Below, piece after piece: positions 53,075 to 62,679 of a stretch of DNA of 64,000 nucleotides; the first letter of the stretch is position 1; the number at the start of each line of letters is the position of its first letter. The notes under the pieces were generated by a model. It did no database searches. It was not told the origin of the DNA and saw only the letters and a program-made list of their open reading frames with translations. Location of the stretch: assembly GCA_033065855.1 (NCBI GenBank), contig JAVXUO010000253.1:310001-374000 (forward strand). Direction: 5' to 3'. This DNA comes from Escallonia rubra. Lineage: Eukaryota > Streptophyta > Magnoliopsida > Escalloniales > Escalloniaceae. Both the position numbers and the translations under genes were made by a program.

Positions 53075-55219
53075 GGAGGAATTACACTATGCTCTCTTTC
53101 TTGAGGTTTGCCCTAAACTACGTACGGTTCTTATTATCTTTTTTTTTATTACACTCTGCTCCGTGAGGTTTGTACCCACATTTCATGGAGCTACACAATT
53201 CAGACGGGAAGCCTAACTCCGTTTGAAGATTCTCTGACACAGTACTTTTTACTTTTTTTCATCCCCAAACTATCCTCCATTTCTTGACTAAAAACTCACC
53301 TTGTCCTTCAGGATTTTTCTTTTTATTCTTTCTCTTCCTTTTTGCAGACCCTTCTTCTTCATTCTTATTCTTCCTTCCTTCCTTCCTTCCTTCCCTTTAT
53401 TCTTCCTCTTCCAACACACTGCCCAAACTCATAGCTGCAATTAAAGTGCACAAACACAGTGTTCAAACTCTGTACACAAACACAGTGCCCTACAACTCAT
53501 AACTTGCTCAAACCAATTGTTCAAACACACTGCACAAATGATGATGTAACACACAAATGCACAACCTGCTGCCAAACTCACAAATGCATAACATGTTTGT
53601 CAAACACACTAACACCTTGCTAAGTACTGGAACTCAATACACATTGGGACAAACATAATAAAAGCATTAAGTTAACATTGTGCAAATGCTTTAAGTTTAC
53701 ATCATCCAAATGTTTACAAACATGATTAAAGCATTAATGTTGACTGAAACCTAAAGTTTACAAATTTCCAACTTGTAGTCAACATGACTGTAACCTACAG
53801 TTAACCTATTCCTACTATGACTTAAACTTCAAAAACTTGTCCTCAGTCACATCAATCCCACACCATTTACGAAGTCTTCAATCAGCTTCACAAAATGAAT
53901 CTGCACAGTATCTTGGAATCTTCACAGGATCTTCACAAAATGAATCTGCAGCTATAGCAATCTGCACACTAGCTTATCATATATGTACACAAAATGCTGC
54001 ACACTAGCAGCTTCCATTAAAGTTGTGAAACACTCACGAAACACTTGTTTCTTTCGGTAGTTATCAACCTTTCCAGTGTTTTCAGCATGCATGACCCATC
54101 TTGAACCATTTTCTTATAATTTCAGTATTTCACAAATTCCATTTAAGTTGTGAAAAACTTGTGTTTTTCTTCGGTGTTTTGCATTGTTTTTGCATTTTTT
54201 CAAGACTCGCCACTACAACTTTTTCAGTGTTTTCGTGAAAAAAATGATAATCCACTCGCTGATAGTAGTATTTTAGTGTTTTGGTCACACATTTTTTTTT
54301 AACAAGAATCCACTCACATACTTATTATAACATTTTTAGTGATTTTTTTTCTTCATACAAGTGTTTTTTCAGTTTTTTTTTATTTTTTATTTTTTGCACG
54401 CAAGTGTTTTTGTAGTTGATTACTTCAGTGTTTTTCAACAAGTGTTTTCAGCATTTTTATCATTTTTTCAAGAACATCAGTGTAGTGGATTACTTCATAC
54501 AGTACTTAACTAATTGAATAAATCTCCAAACTCCAATTCCAAATGTCCAACAGTCCAAGTTTTACGAACATCACAAGTATTAGGAATCAATTCAACAGTC
54601 CAAGAGTTTAAGGAGTGACTCACCTTCCTATAGAAATTCGTGAGGAACAACGATGAATAGGGGTCGTGGCGGAGGTGATTACGGTGATCGGAGATCGGAG
54701 ATGGACTTGAAAATTAGCGACGGTAGGTGGTCGATCTATAAAGGAGACTATGACTGAGTGAGGGATAAAGAGAGAGATGAGGGCAGCAGCAGGCACAAAA
54801 AGGAAGGTGGTGGTTGGCGGTGGACTTCAAGAATGAGGGGGCTGACAACTTTGTGACTGATAAATATATGGCGGCGGTCGGCCGTCAGTTGTGAGAAAGA
54901 GAGTTAAGTAAAGGATAGAGAGAGGTGCAGTGCAGGCAGGGAAGGCAAGTGGCGGTCGACGGCAATAGAGAAGGAGTAAGCGGCGGTGAGATTGAGATTT
55001 GGGAGGATTCAGAAACCTAAATGAAAAAGAAAATGGGTCAAGGCAAAATCTAAGACAACACTGTGTAGTTAATATACGAGGGTAAAAATGTCTTTTTGCG
55101 TCTCACGGTTAACACCGTCAAAGAAATCGAGATTCAAGGAGCGGAGTATAATAAAAAAAGATGGTAGGAGCCGTGTGTAGTTTAGGGCAAACCTCACGGG
55201 TGCCGTGTGTAATTTACCC
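53075..55219. mobile_element. Second MULE-like element, abutting the first (2145 bp)
   Basis: Inverted repeats of about 100 bp: left GGAGGAATTACACTATGCTC ... TTGAGGTTTGCCCTAAACTA; right end GTGTGTAATTTACCC with AGTTTAGGGCAAACCTCACG. The target duplication TAAAAACAA is perfect (53066-53074 and 55220-55228). The interior holds T-rich, GTGTTTT-rich sequence and a (TTCC)n tract near 53377-53396. No transposase. Confidence 0.9.
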
Positions 55220-55247
55220 TAAAAACAAAGGCTATTGTCAAACTAAA

Positions 55248-56379
55248 GGTCACTTTGAAATTATTTTTTATTTTTAGTTTTTTTTTAAATCAAAATCGAT
55301 TTAGTTTTTATTTTTTACAAAAATAAATAGGTATTTGATTAGTCAGTTTTTTTTTATCATTTTTTTTCTTAATTTTTCCACCAACCATTTTTCTCCAATA
55401 GATTCCCAGAACTCCCGAAGCACCACCATCGATTGGTGGCACCACCAGCATCCAATTTGCAGCACCACCACCATAATCAAATGCGATGGTGGTGGGGTGG
55501 TGACAGCAGGGTAGATTGTGGGTTATGCGACAGTGTTGAGGTGGCGGCGTTGCTTAGGGTCCCATTGATAGTCCATGGCAGTAGGGTGGAGATGGTGGGT
55601 TAAGGTCTGATTCATTGTTGAAGGCATGGCTTGGCAACGGGGGGCCAGATCTATGGGTGGCGATGATGGTAGGGTGGCGGCGCTAGGGCAGATCTGTGGG
55701 TGGCAGTGGCAAAAGTGTGGCAATGATGTGGCAGACCTATGGTTGTCGATGGTGTGGATTGGCAACATGGGGCCAGATTCGTGGGTGGCGATGGAGGTAG
55801 GGTGGCGGTGCTGGGACAATCTACGGGTGGTAGTGGCGAGAGTGTGGCGGTGGTGTTGTAGACCAGTGGTTGTCGAAGGTGTCGGTTGACAACAGGGGGC
55901 CAGATCCATGGGTGGCGACGAAGTTAGGGTGGCGGTGTTGGGGTAGAACTGTGGGTGGCAGTGGCAAGAGTATGGCAGTGGTGTGGAAGACCCGTGGTTG
56001 TCGACGGTGATAGGGTGACGACAGCGATAATGACAGATTTGTGGGTGACGACGGCGACAGGGTAACGACGGGGTAGATTTGGCCAATGGAAGGAAGTGTC
56101 TGGTGGTGGTGGTGGAGCTCTGTGTGTGAGGGGGTTTCCTTAAAATGATACTCATTTTTTTGCTTCTAACAAAGTTTGAATGTTGGATCTCAAAACAAAA
56201 ACAAAAACTGGAAGCCCAAAACTCCAAAATGGAGTTTTAAAAAACAGCCCTGTTTTAAAAACTGGTTTTCAAAACTGAAGGAAAAATAAACAAAAACTGT
56301 CTATCAAACGGATTTTTTTCCTCTAGTTTACGAAACTGGAGAAAAACTAAAGGAATAAAAACGTTGTCAAAACACTACC
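55248..56379. mobile_element. Possible Harbinger-like element carrying a minisatellite
   Basis: Imperfect inverted repeats: GGTCACTTTGAAATTATTTT at left, with AAAACGTTGTCAAAACACTACC at right split as AAACGTTGTCAAAACACTAC plus C. TAA follows the right end and TAAA precedes the left, compatible with a 3-bp target. T-rich subterminal regions on both sides flank a GGTGGCG-rich core. No transposase. Confidence 0.55.
55545..56010. repeat. ~128-bp GC-rich minisatellite, about 3.5 copies
   Basis: GGGCCAGAT recurs near 55642, 55770 and 55897, each followed by GTGGGTGGCGA and, further on, GTGGTTGTCGA. The period is about 128 bp. The minus-strand 234-codon frame (His/Pro/Thr-rich) and its plus-strand counterpart result from this repeat. 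Confidence 0.85.
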
Positions 56380-56889
56380 TAAGTGTCACTTGATTACAGA
56401 TTTAGTATTCAACGTGTCAACTGTACTAAAGAAGTATCTAAGTAAACAAAAAATGATCCAATTTAGTCTGACAGCTAACAGATTACGGATGCAGATAAAA
56501 AGTTCAAGGGCAGGACTGTCATTATAAAAAAATTATATTTTCTCTTTGTCTTTAATTCAGTATAAAACACATGCACGCGAGCGCGCGCGCACACACTGTC
56601 ATAGCCCCACACACCCACCATGTCACACCCAGAGTTTTACCATCACGCACACATGGACAATCCACCCACACACACATTATCACCCCCGTAACACACATTG
56701 TCAAACACACACTCTCTCATTGCCAAACTCAACTCTCTACATTGTCAAAATCTTGGAGGAGATACAGACGGGTGCCCTCACCCAAAGGTCACGTTCCCAT
56801 TTCGATATTGCATTATAAACAAATGCAGGCTCTAAGTTCATCAATCTGCTAATTTCAACAACATTAGAAGGCATCAATCTTGTCAAGGT
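56380..56889. other. Spacer with AC/GC microsatellites
   Basis: CACGCGAGCGCGCGCGCACA and many CACACA words at 56565-56715. No gene. Two short frames are repeat shadows. Confidence 0.6.
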
Positions 56890-58403
56890 CATGGGCGGAG
56901 CTAGGCTTGTACGAGGGGGGGCTATAGCCCCTCCTGAGATTTTGAATTTTTTTTTTTAAATATATATAGTGTTTTTTTTTTCATTTTCCACTTTTCCTTT
57001 CTCTCTCTCTCCTCCTCTCTCTCGGCCGGCTCTCACAATCTCATTCTCACAGTCAGTCACCGACACACCGGACAGGCGGACACCGGCTCACCGCCGACAC
57101 CGCGGCACGCCGGCAGACGGCAGCTCTCTTCGGCTCCTCCTCTCTCAGGCTCTCGGCTCTCTCAGGCGTGGCGACGGTGGCGTCAATCAAGCTCTCACAC
57201 TCACAGTCTCACGAGTCACCGGTCACGCCGGCTGCCGGCATCTCTCCTCCTCTCTCGGCAGTCGGCTCTCTCAGCCACTGAGCCACCGAGGCTCGCCGCA
57301 CTCCGGCACCACCCACCGACCCGCGGTCACCGGTCGCCGTCCCCCGATTCCGAACTTCGAAGCGCGAAGCCGGTGATTGGTGAAGGCCTCCCCAGTCTAG
57401 CGGTCCCCACCCCAACTCCGGCCAGTCCCCACCCAACTCCGGCCAGATCAGATTTGGCAGATCTAAGTTCACCTCTAAGTTGGCCAGTCCCCACCCAACT
57501 CCGGCGACGCCGTTCTGATTTCTGAGGACTGAGGTCAGTGTGCATTTTGAACAATTTCTTTTGCTATTGAGAATTGATTATTTGATTAACAATTTTAGGT
57601 TGTTAGTTGTGTATTTGATAATTTAGATTATTAATTGATGCTTTATGGATGTTAATCGTGCATTGAGCACTTAGATTTGAGATTGTTGATGGAGGATGGG
57701 ACCCAATTGGATTTTTATTCCATTTGAGCATTGATTATTTGATTGATAATTTTAGGTTGTGTTAATTGTGTATTTAAAAATTGAGATTATTTTCATGCTG
57801 ATTATATGTTGTTAATTGTGCATTGAGCATTTGAGAATTGAGAATTGAGATGGTTGATGGATGATGGGACCCAATTGGATTGAGATGTCGGATATGTGAT
57901 TTAGTTGAATGGTGGGTTGAAATTAAGTTAATTAGGTTAACGCGATAATAAAACATGACTGGAAAAGTAAAAGAATAAAATATTTGTAATTAACTAGGTT
58001 ATTTGATTGATAATTGATGGATTGATACTTAAAATAAAATATATTTTTTTCAGAATGGAAAGGTTCTTTAAAAAGAAAGCAAAGGTGGAAGAATTATTGC
58101 AGTCTAATAAGAATGAGTCTCCGATTCCAACAGTAACGGACAAGGTTCCCATTGTGTATCGTGATATTCATTCCGGACATTCAAGCAGAGCTAGCAATGA
58201 GTTCAATTCTGATGAGCTTATTTCAGATCCTGGGTTGCGTCCGAATATTTTGGATTATGGTCCTAATGTTCGAGATAAAGTTCGACGAGCGTATTGGTCG
58301 AAAAGTGCACTTTGTTTTTGTGTGCTATTTTACTTATAAAAATATTTATCTCATTCGATATATTTTTAGCCCCCCCTGGGATGAAATCCTGGCTCCGCCA
58401 CTG
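56890..58403 (+). mobile_element. Tip100-type hAT element, internally deleted (1514 bp)
   Basis: Ends CATGGGCGGAGCTAGG and CCTGGCTCCGCCACTG are the inverted repeats typical of Tip100-like hATs. The 8-bp target duplication GTCAAGGT (56882-56889 and 58404-58411) is perfect. The interior keeps a GC-rich 5' region and the first ~85 codons of the transposase, then jumps straight to the right end. Confidence 0.92.
58055..58339 (+). pseudogene. N-terminal stub of a TTF-zinc-finger hAT transposase
   Basis: Starts MERFFKKKAKVEELLQSNKN right after a TTTTTTTCAG acceptor and includes ELISDPGLRPNILDYGPNVR and DKVRRAYW, the conserved lead-in to the TTF-type zinc finger. After YW the frame runs into unrelated sequence (SKSALCFCVLFYL, stop), the deletion junction. 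Full proteins of this group are 600-800 residues, so only about an eighth remains. Confidence 0.85.
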
Positions 58404-58411
58404 GTCAAGGT

Positions 58412-59289
58412 AGATAAAGTATTGGTTTTTCAGGAGGTAAACGAAAGTATAGACATCCTTACAAACCATGTCAGTGCCGCCGTGGGGCGGACGTCCGGGA
58501 ACATGATGACGTTGGAGAAGCCGTCGGTGTCAGGGCAGAGGCAAGCGGCAAGATCTGTTGGTCTACACCGTGACCATGGCTGCTGGTTCATGTATCTGAC
58601 CGTGGTCGTGGTCTTCTCTTCGCCGGCGGTAGAGTTCTCAGATTGTGTCATCCTTCTGCTGCCTGTTTTTCTGTCGTCGTCCTTTCCTCGTCGTGTTGTC
58701 ACCCCGGCCTCCATTTTTGTTCAGGTACCCACTGAGATCTCTGTGGCTGGGGGTATGGAGAAGGATAAGTAGGATGGAGGGTGGTGGGGTATGGAGAGGA
58801 TGAAGAGAAGGGATAAGAGGGAGGTGAAGATGGTGGTTCTGGCATTTTGCGGTGGTATTGGTGGGTGATGCTGGGGGTGGGTGGGTAGGGGGTGTGTGTG
58901 TGTGTGTGTGAGTGAGAGAGAGAGAGAGATTTGTTTTATAGTGATTAAATTAAGAAAGAGAAAATTGAAAGGTGGTGATTGTGCCACGTGTCTTTTAAGA
59001 TTTATTTTTCAGTTATTGGCACATTTGTCCTTGATAAAATTTAATAGCCGTTGGAGTCCGTTACCGATACTACTGATTAGGGTCATTTTTCTCAAACTTA
59101 GGTACTTTTTTGGCACACTTGAAATGTCCGGTATTAAAGTTGTACTATGGTGATACTTTAGGGTACAATTTTGGCATTAGCTCTAAAAGTAAAAATTAAA
59201 AATTAAAGAGAAGATAAGATGAGAGTTTTGTCAGGACCATAGATGGTGATATATATATATATATATATAGCTGATCCGTTGATCGCGCA
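58412..59289. other. Spacer, no gene recognised
   Basis: GC-rich to 58750, then a (GT)n(GA)n microsatellite at 58890-58929, then AT-rich with an (AT)n run at 59249-59269. Short frames on both strands lack known domains. Confidence 0.45.
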
Positions 59290-59629
59290 GGCAACTTCGG
59301 CTAAATTACTCACGCGATATGGTCGTCAATCGCAATTTGTGGATGGTTCAGATCTTTTTTTTGCTTTTTGTTTAAGTTCGTCTGCCACATAATGTAGCAG
59401 ACAATATTTTGACAAAAATACCCTCAAGATTGAGGGAAGTACATATGCTGGAGTGCTCGGCCACTACATAATGTAGCGGACGACAATTCTTTTGAACAAG
59501 CTGTGTTCTTCTCTCTCTCTCTCTCTCGCTAAATAAAGAGATTGAACAACATGGGCAATGGCATCAGCTGGCCAAAACGCACCCACTGCCTATTCTTTTC
59601 TCTGCTGCGACTCTACCAAGAAGAAGAGG

Positions 59630-59690
59630 ACTTCCAGAGCAGTGATTCCCCACGCTAATGGGAAGCGTGGGGAATCACTGCTCTGGAAGT
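59630..59690. repeat. Perfect 27-bp inverted repeat with a 7-base loop
   Basis: 59630-59656 and 59664-59690 are exact reverse complements. The right arm reads AGCGTGGGGAATCACTGCTC then TGGAAGT; the loop is AATGGGA. Part of the loop region (CGCTAATGGGAAG, 59653-59665) is found again inverted at about 59927-59939. Confidence 0.97.
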
Positions 59691-60044
59691 GTTTATCACA
59701 CCAAGCTCATTTGTTTCACCAATTTCTACTCCTCTTCCTAACTACATGTTTTGATTTGGGAGAAAACTTTGATGGGTCCCGGGCATGGATAGGTTTTCGC
59801 TGTGTGGGAGACCGAGAGTGAAGGATACACTATTCCCTGAATATGGTGCTTGAAATTGTTCCGCACTAAACCTTCCAATTTCTCTGATAGGGTAGGATCC
59901 AAGTCTTCCGTTGAAGTTGGTTGGGCTTCCCATTAGCGCGAAACCATCTCTGCTTGTGAAAACATGAGTCCTCTGCCAATTTCATTCAACCATAAGGAAC
60001 CACCCATCCAATTGTCTAGCTTCGAAACCCTAATTTCATTTATT

Positions 60045-60170
60045 GCAGCTTCGTCGGCATAAATGGCATCGCGATCAATTACGCCATTGATGACAAGGAC
60101 CTAGACGACGCTGCGATGTGGTCCATCATCGACTCCGCCGCCGCCTCCTTCTCCTCTTCTGCCATTTGAC
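60045..60170 (+). pseudogene. Possible captured gene fragment inside the MULE
   Basis: After an acceptor-like TTTATTGCAG, one frame reads AINYAIDDKDLDDAAMWSII then DSAAASFSSSAI and a stop at about 60168. Codon use and the GC-rich third positions look like plant coding sequence, unlike the surroundings. I do not recognise the donor gene with confidence. A Pack-MULE capture is the simplest reading. Confidence 0.4.
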
Positions 60171-60386
60171 CCCGCAAGCCCCAACTTCGACATCCTTCCT
60201 CAAACGAATAAATTGATCCTAGAGCTAGCCTCAGGGGAAGAATTTTATGTTAATTAACCATACCATTACATTTGTGAGCTTGAGGAATGGTGGGTGATGG
60301 TGGACGAGTTCTTGGTAGTGTGAACTGAAAAGAGAAAGCACTGTCGCCCCATCATCCGCTACATTATGTAGCGGATGGATCCTGAT

Positions 60387-61484
60387 CGCCTGCTGTGGCT
60401 AGGGTTACAGCAGGCATGCTGTAGCCCCAGTCACAGCCGTCCGATCAAGTTAGGTGAGAGAGAACGGTCCAGATGAAGCCACATCATCCAGCCATTTACT
60501 CTTCCCCTTAACTCTCTGCTGACCCAACCTTCTCACGCCAAACCCATCGTCTCTCTCTCTCTCTCTCTACGGCGGCGACGACGACACCTCAAAATCCGGC
60601 GACGGCGATCCATAGGTACTTAAATCAAACACTTGATGACAACTTCCTCTCTCTCCATGTGCTGAAATCGATTTATTGGCAACAATCGTCCCTTTCTCCT
60701 CCAAACCGTAGCCTGACGGCACCTTCCGGCGGAAGTACCTCCATCTTATGGCAGCGACACCTCCACCTTATTGCTGCAACACCTCTGCGGTTAGTCATGG
60801 GTCCAAGATTGTGCTCATGGCTTCTCAAGGTCTACACCAAGAACTCAGATCCATCTTTACAGGATTCAATGAAGGAATCAACCATGAAAACAAACCAAAA
60901 AAAGTAACTAAAGAACTCAAATTTCAAAGAGGTTGAAAAATAATATAGGTAAAACATACGAATTAATTACAACCATCTTATACCCACAGAAAGAATCCAA
61001 CTTTGCTCCGAAAAAACCTTGTGAATCACCCAAGTTTGACTTTGAAACTGACTTCGGCTCACCTCCCACGAGTTGAGCAGCTCCTCCCAATCAATCTCCT
61101 CCCCTCTTGTTCATCGTCGTCGTTGCCGGAAGGTGGAGGGGGTGGAGGTGACATCACTGCCGTTAGAAGGAATCGAAGAGGGAGAGAGACGCTTGGTTTC
61201 ACCTTACGTCGTTGCCGTAAGGTGAATGTGTCGTCGCCGTGTCTTCGCCAGAAAGTGGAGCCGCAGAGGAGTCGTCGCCGGGAAGTGGAGGGCGGGGAGG
61301 AGTCGATGGAATTGGAGAGAATTGGGGAAAGAGAGAGTCTGGCTTGGAGAGAGAAAGCAGTGTTTAATTGGGATTAAATATTGGCTGACGTGGCTTCATC
61401 TTGACCGTTCTCTCCCACAGAACTTGATCGGACGGCTGTGACCGGGGCTACAGCACCACTGCTGTAACCCTAGCCACAGCAGTG
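60387..61484. mobile_element. Nested MULE-like element (1098 bp)
   Basis: About 110-bp inverted repeats: left CGCCTGCTGTGGCTAGGGTT ... GTCACAGCCGTCCGATCAAG; right CTTGATCGGACGGCTGTGAC ... AACCCTAGCCACAGCAGTG. The duplication GATCCTGAT / GATCCAGAT (60378-60386 and 61485-61493) matches 8 of 9. The interior has CGGCGACG-rich and GAGAGAG-rich sequence and an 11-bp perfect hairpin (61198-61226). No transposase. Confidence 0.9.
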
Positions 61485-61682
61485 GATCCAGATCCGTAGC
61501 GGATGGACGGGCGCTGTAGCAACGCTGTATTTCCCTCAAGTTTGAGGGTATTTTTGTCAAAATATTATCCGTTACATTATGTGGTGGAAGAACTTAAACA
61601 AGACGCAAAAAAAAAAGATATGGACCGTCGACAAATTACCGATGAACGGCCAGATCGCGTGGGCAACTTAGCCAAAGTTGCC

Positions 61683-61960
61683 CGTACCGGCAACTTTAGC
61701 TAAGTTGCCCGTGCCATCTCGCCATCCATCCATAAAGGAAGGACATACCATATCTAGTTTCTTTTATAAAAAGAAAAAAAAATCCGATGTAGCGGACAGT
61801 CATTTTATCCAAAATGCCCTTAGATCCATGTCCTTTTTGTGGAAAAGTATCGGTCTGCTACATTATGTAACAGACAACTTTTGATTTAATATCATGTAAG
61901 ATCAAAAGTCGTCCGCTACATAGTGTAGCGAACTGCGGACCACCTTTTTCCTTGCACACG
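61683..61960. repeat. Fragment of a second copy of the 59.3-kb MULE family
   Basis: GGCAACTTTAGCTAAGTTGCC starts right after the outer MULE's end, making a palindrome across the junction (GGGCAACTTAGCCAAAGTTG against CAACTTTAGCTAAGTTGCCC). Further on, GTAGCGGAC, CTGCTACATTATGTAACAG and CCGCTACATAGTGTAGCG repeat the family's palindromic word. No second end found. Confidence 0.6.
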
Positions 61961-62077
61961 TTACATTTGTTCATTTCCCAATAAAACATGTCCTTATAGA
62001 TAATTATTACTCTGTATTATTTAAGCTTTGATTTTTTTGTCATTTTTCAAACAAAAAAAAAAACTATAGAATGTTAA

Positions 62078-62676
62078 GGGTTCGTTTGACAAATTTTTTT
62101 TTTTGGTTTTCAGTTTTTAAAGAGCAGTTTTTTAAAGAGCAGCTTATTTTTTTTTTTATAAAAATAAGTGGGTGTTTGTTAACCCCTTTTTTTTTTAAAT
62201 GTTTGGTAACCCCTTTTTTTTTTACTTTTTTTTTTTTTGGTGGTTTGCGGTGGCGGTGGTGGGGTGTAGTGGTGGTGGCCGGTGGTGGTGGTGGTGGCCG
62301 GCGGCCGGAGGTGGCTGCCGGCAGTCGCCGGCGGTGGTGGCCGGCAGTCTCCGGCGGTGGTCGCCGGCGGCCGGAGGTGGCTGCCGATAGTCTCCGGCGG
62401 CCGGAGGTGGTCGCCGGCAGCAGGAGGTGGCTGCCGGCAGTCTCCGGCGGTGGTCGCCTGAGGTGGCTGCTGGCGGTGGGAGGGTGGTGGTGGTGGTGGT
62501 CTAAGAAAAAAAAACCAAAAGTGAAAAAAAAAACCAGTTTCTGGAGTTTTTTTTTTTACTCTTCAGTTTAAAAACTGGTTTTTAAACTGAAAAAAAAATG
62601 GTTACCAAACGCTCCTTTTTTTTCAGTTTTTAAAAACTGAAAAAAAAAGAGGAATTTTTTTTTATCAAACCTAGCC
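62078..62676. mobile_element. Harbinger-like non-autonomous element with GGTGGC-rich core (599 bp)
   Basis: Ends GGGTTCGTTTGACAAA and TTTATCAAACCTAGCC are inverted repeats; TAA on both sides (62075-62077 and 62677-62679). T/A homopolymer-rich arms, with CAGTTTTTAAA-type sequence mirrored on each side, flank a core of GGTGGTGG and GCCGGCGG repeats. The 166-codon frame through it is a repeat artefact. Confidence 0.75.
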
Positions 62677-62679
62677 TAA

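Larger units (their letters stand above)
59290..61682. mobile_element. MULE-like element with ~150-bp inverted repeats (2.4 kb), host to a second MULE
   Basis: 59290-59438 and 61532-61682 are inverted repeats of about 150 bp with moderate mismatch (outer GGCAACTT[CT]GGCTAA; inner ATTTTGACAAAAATACCCTC on the left strand). Exact ends and target duplication are unclear because TIR-like sequence continues past 61682. The interior contains the perfect hairpin at 59630-59690, a possible captured exon near 60050-60170, and the nested MULE 60387-61484. Confidence 0.8.

Noticed and set aside
55523-56227. 234-codon minus-strand frame
   Set aside because: Runs through a 128-bp minisatellite; the repeat explains its openness. 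No domain.
61683-61960. A complete second MULE following the outer one
   Set aside because: The left end and palindromic words are seen but no matching right end or duplication, so only a fragment is claimed.
62071-62571. 166-codon frame with Trp/Gly-rich core
   Set aside because: Spans a TIR element's T-rich arm and a GGTGGC repeat; not a gene.
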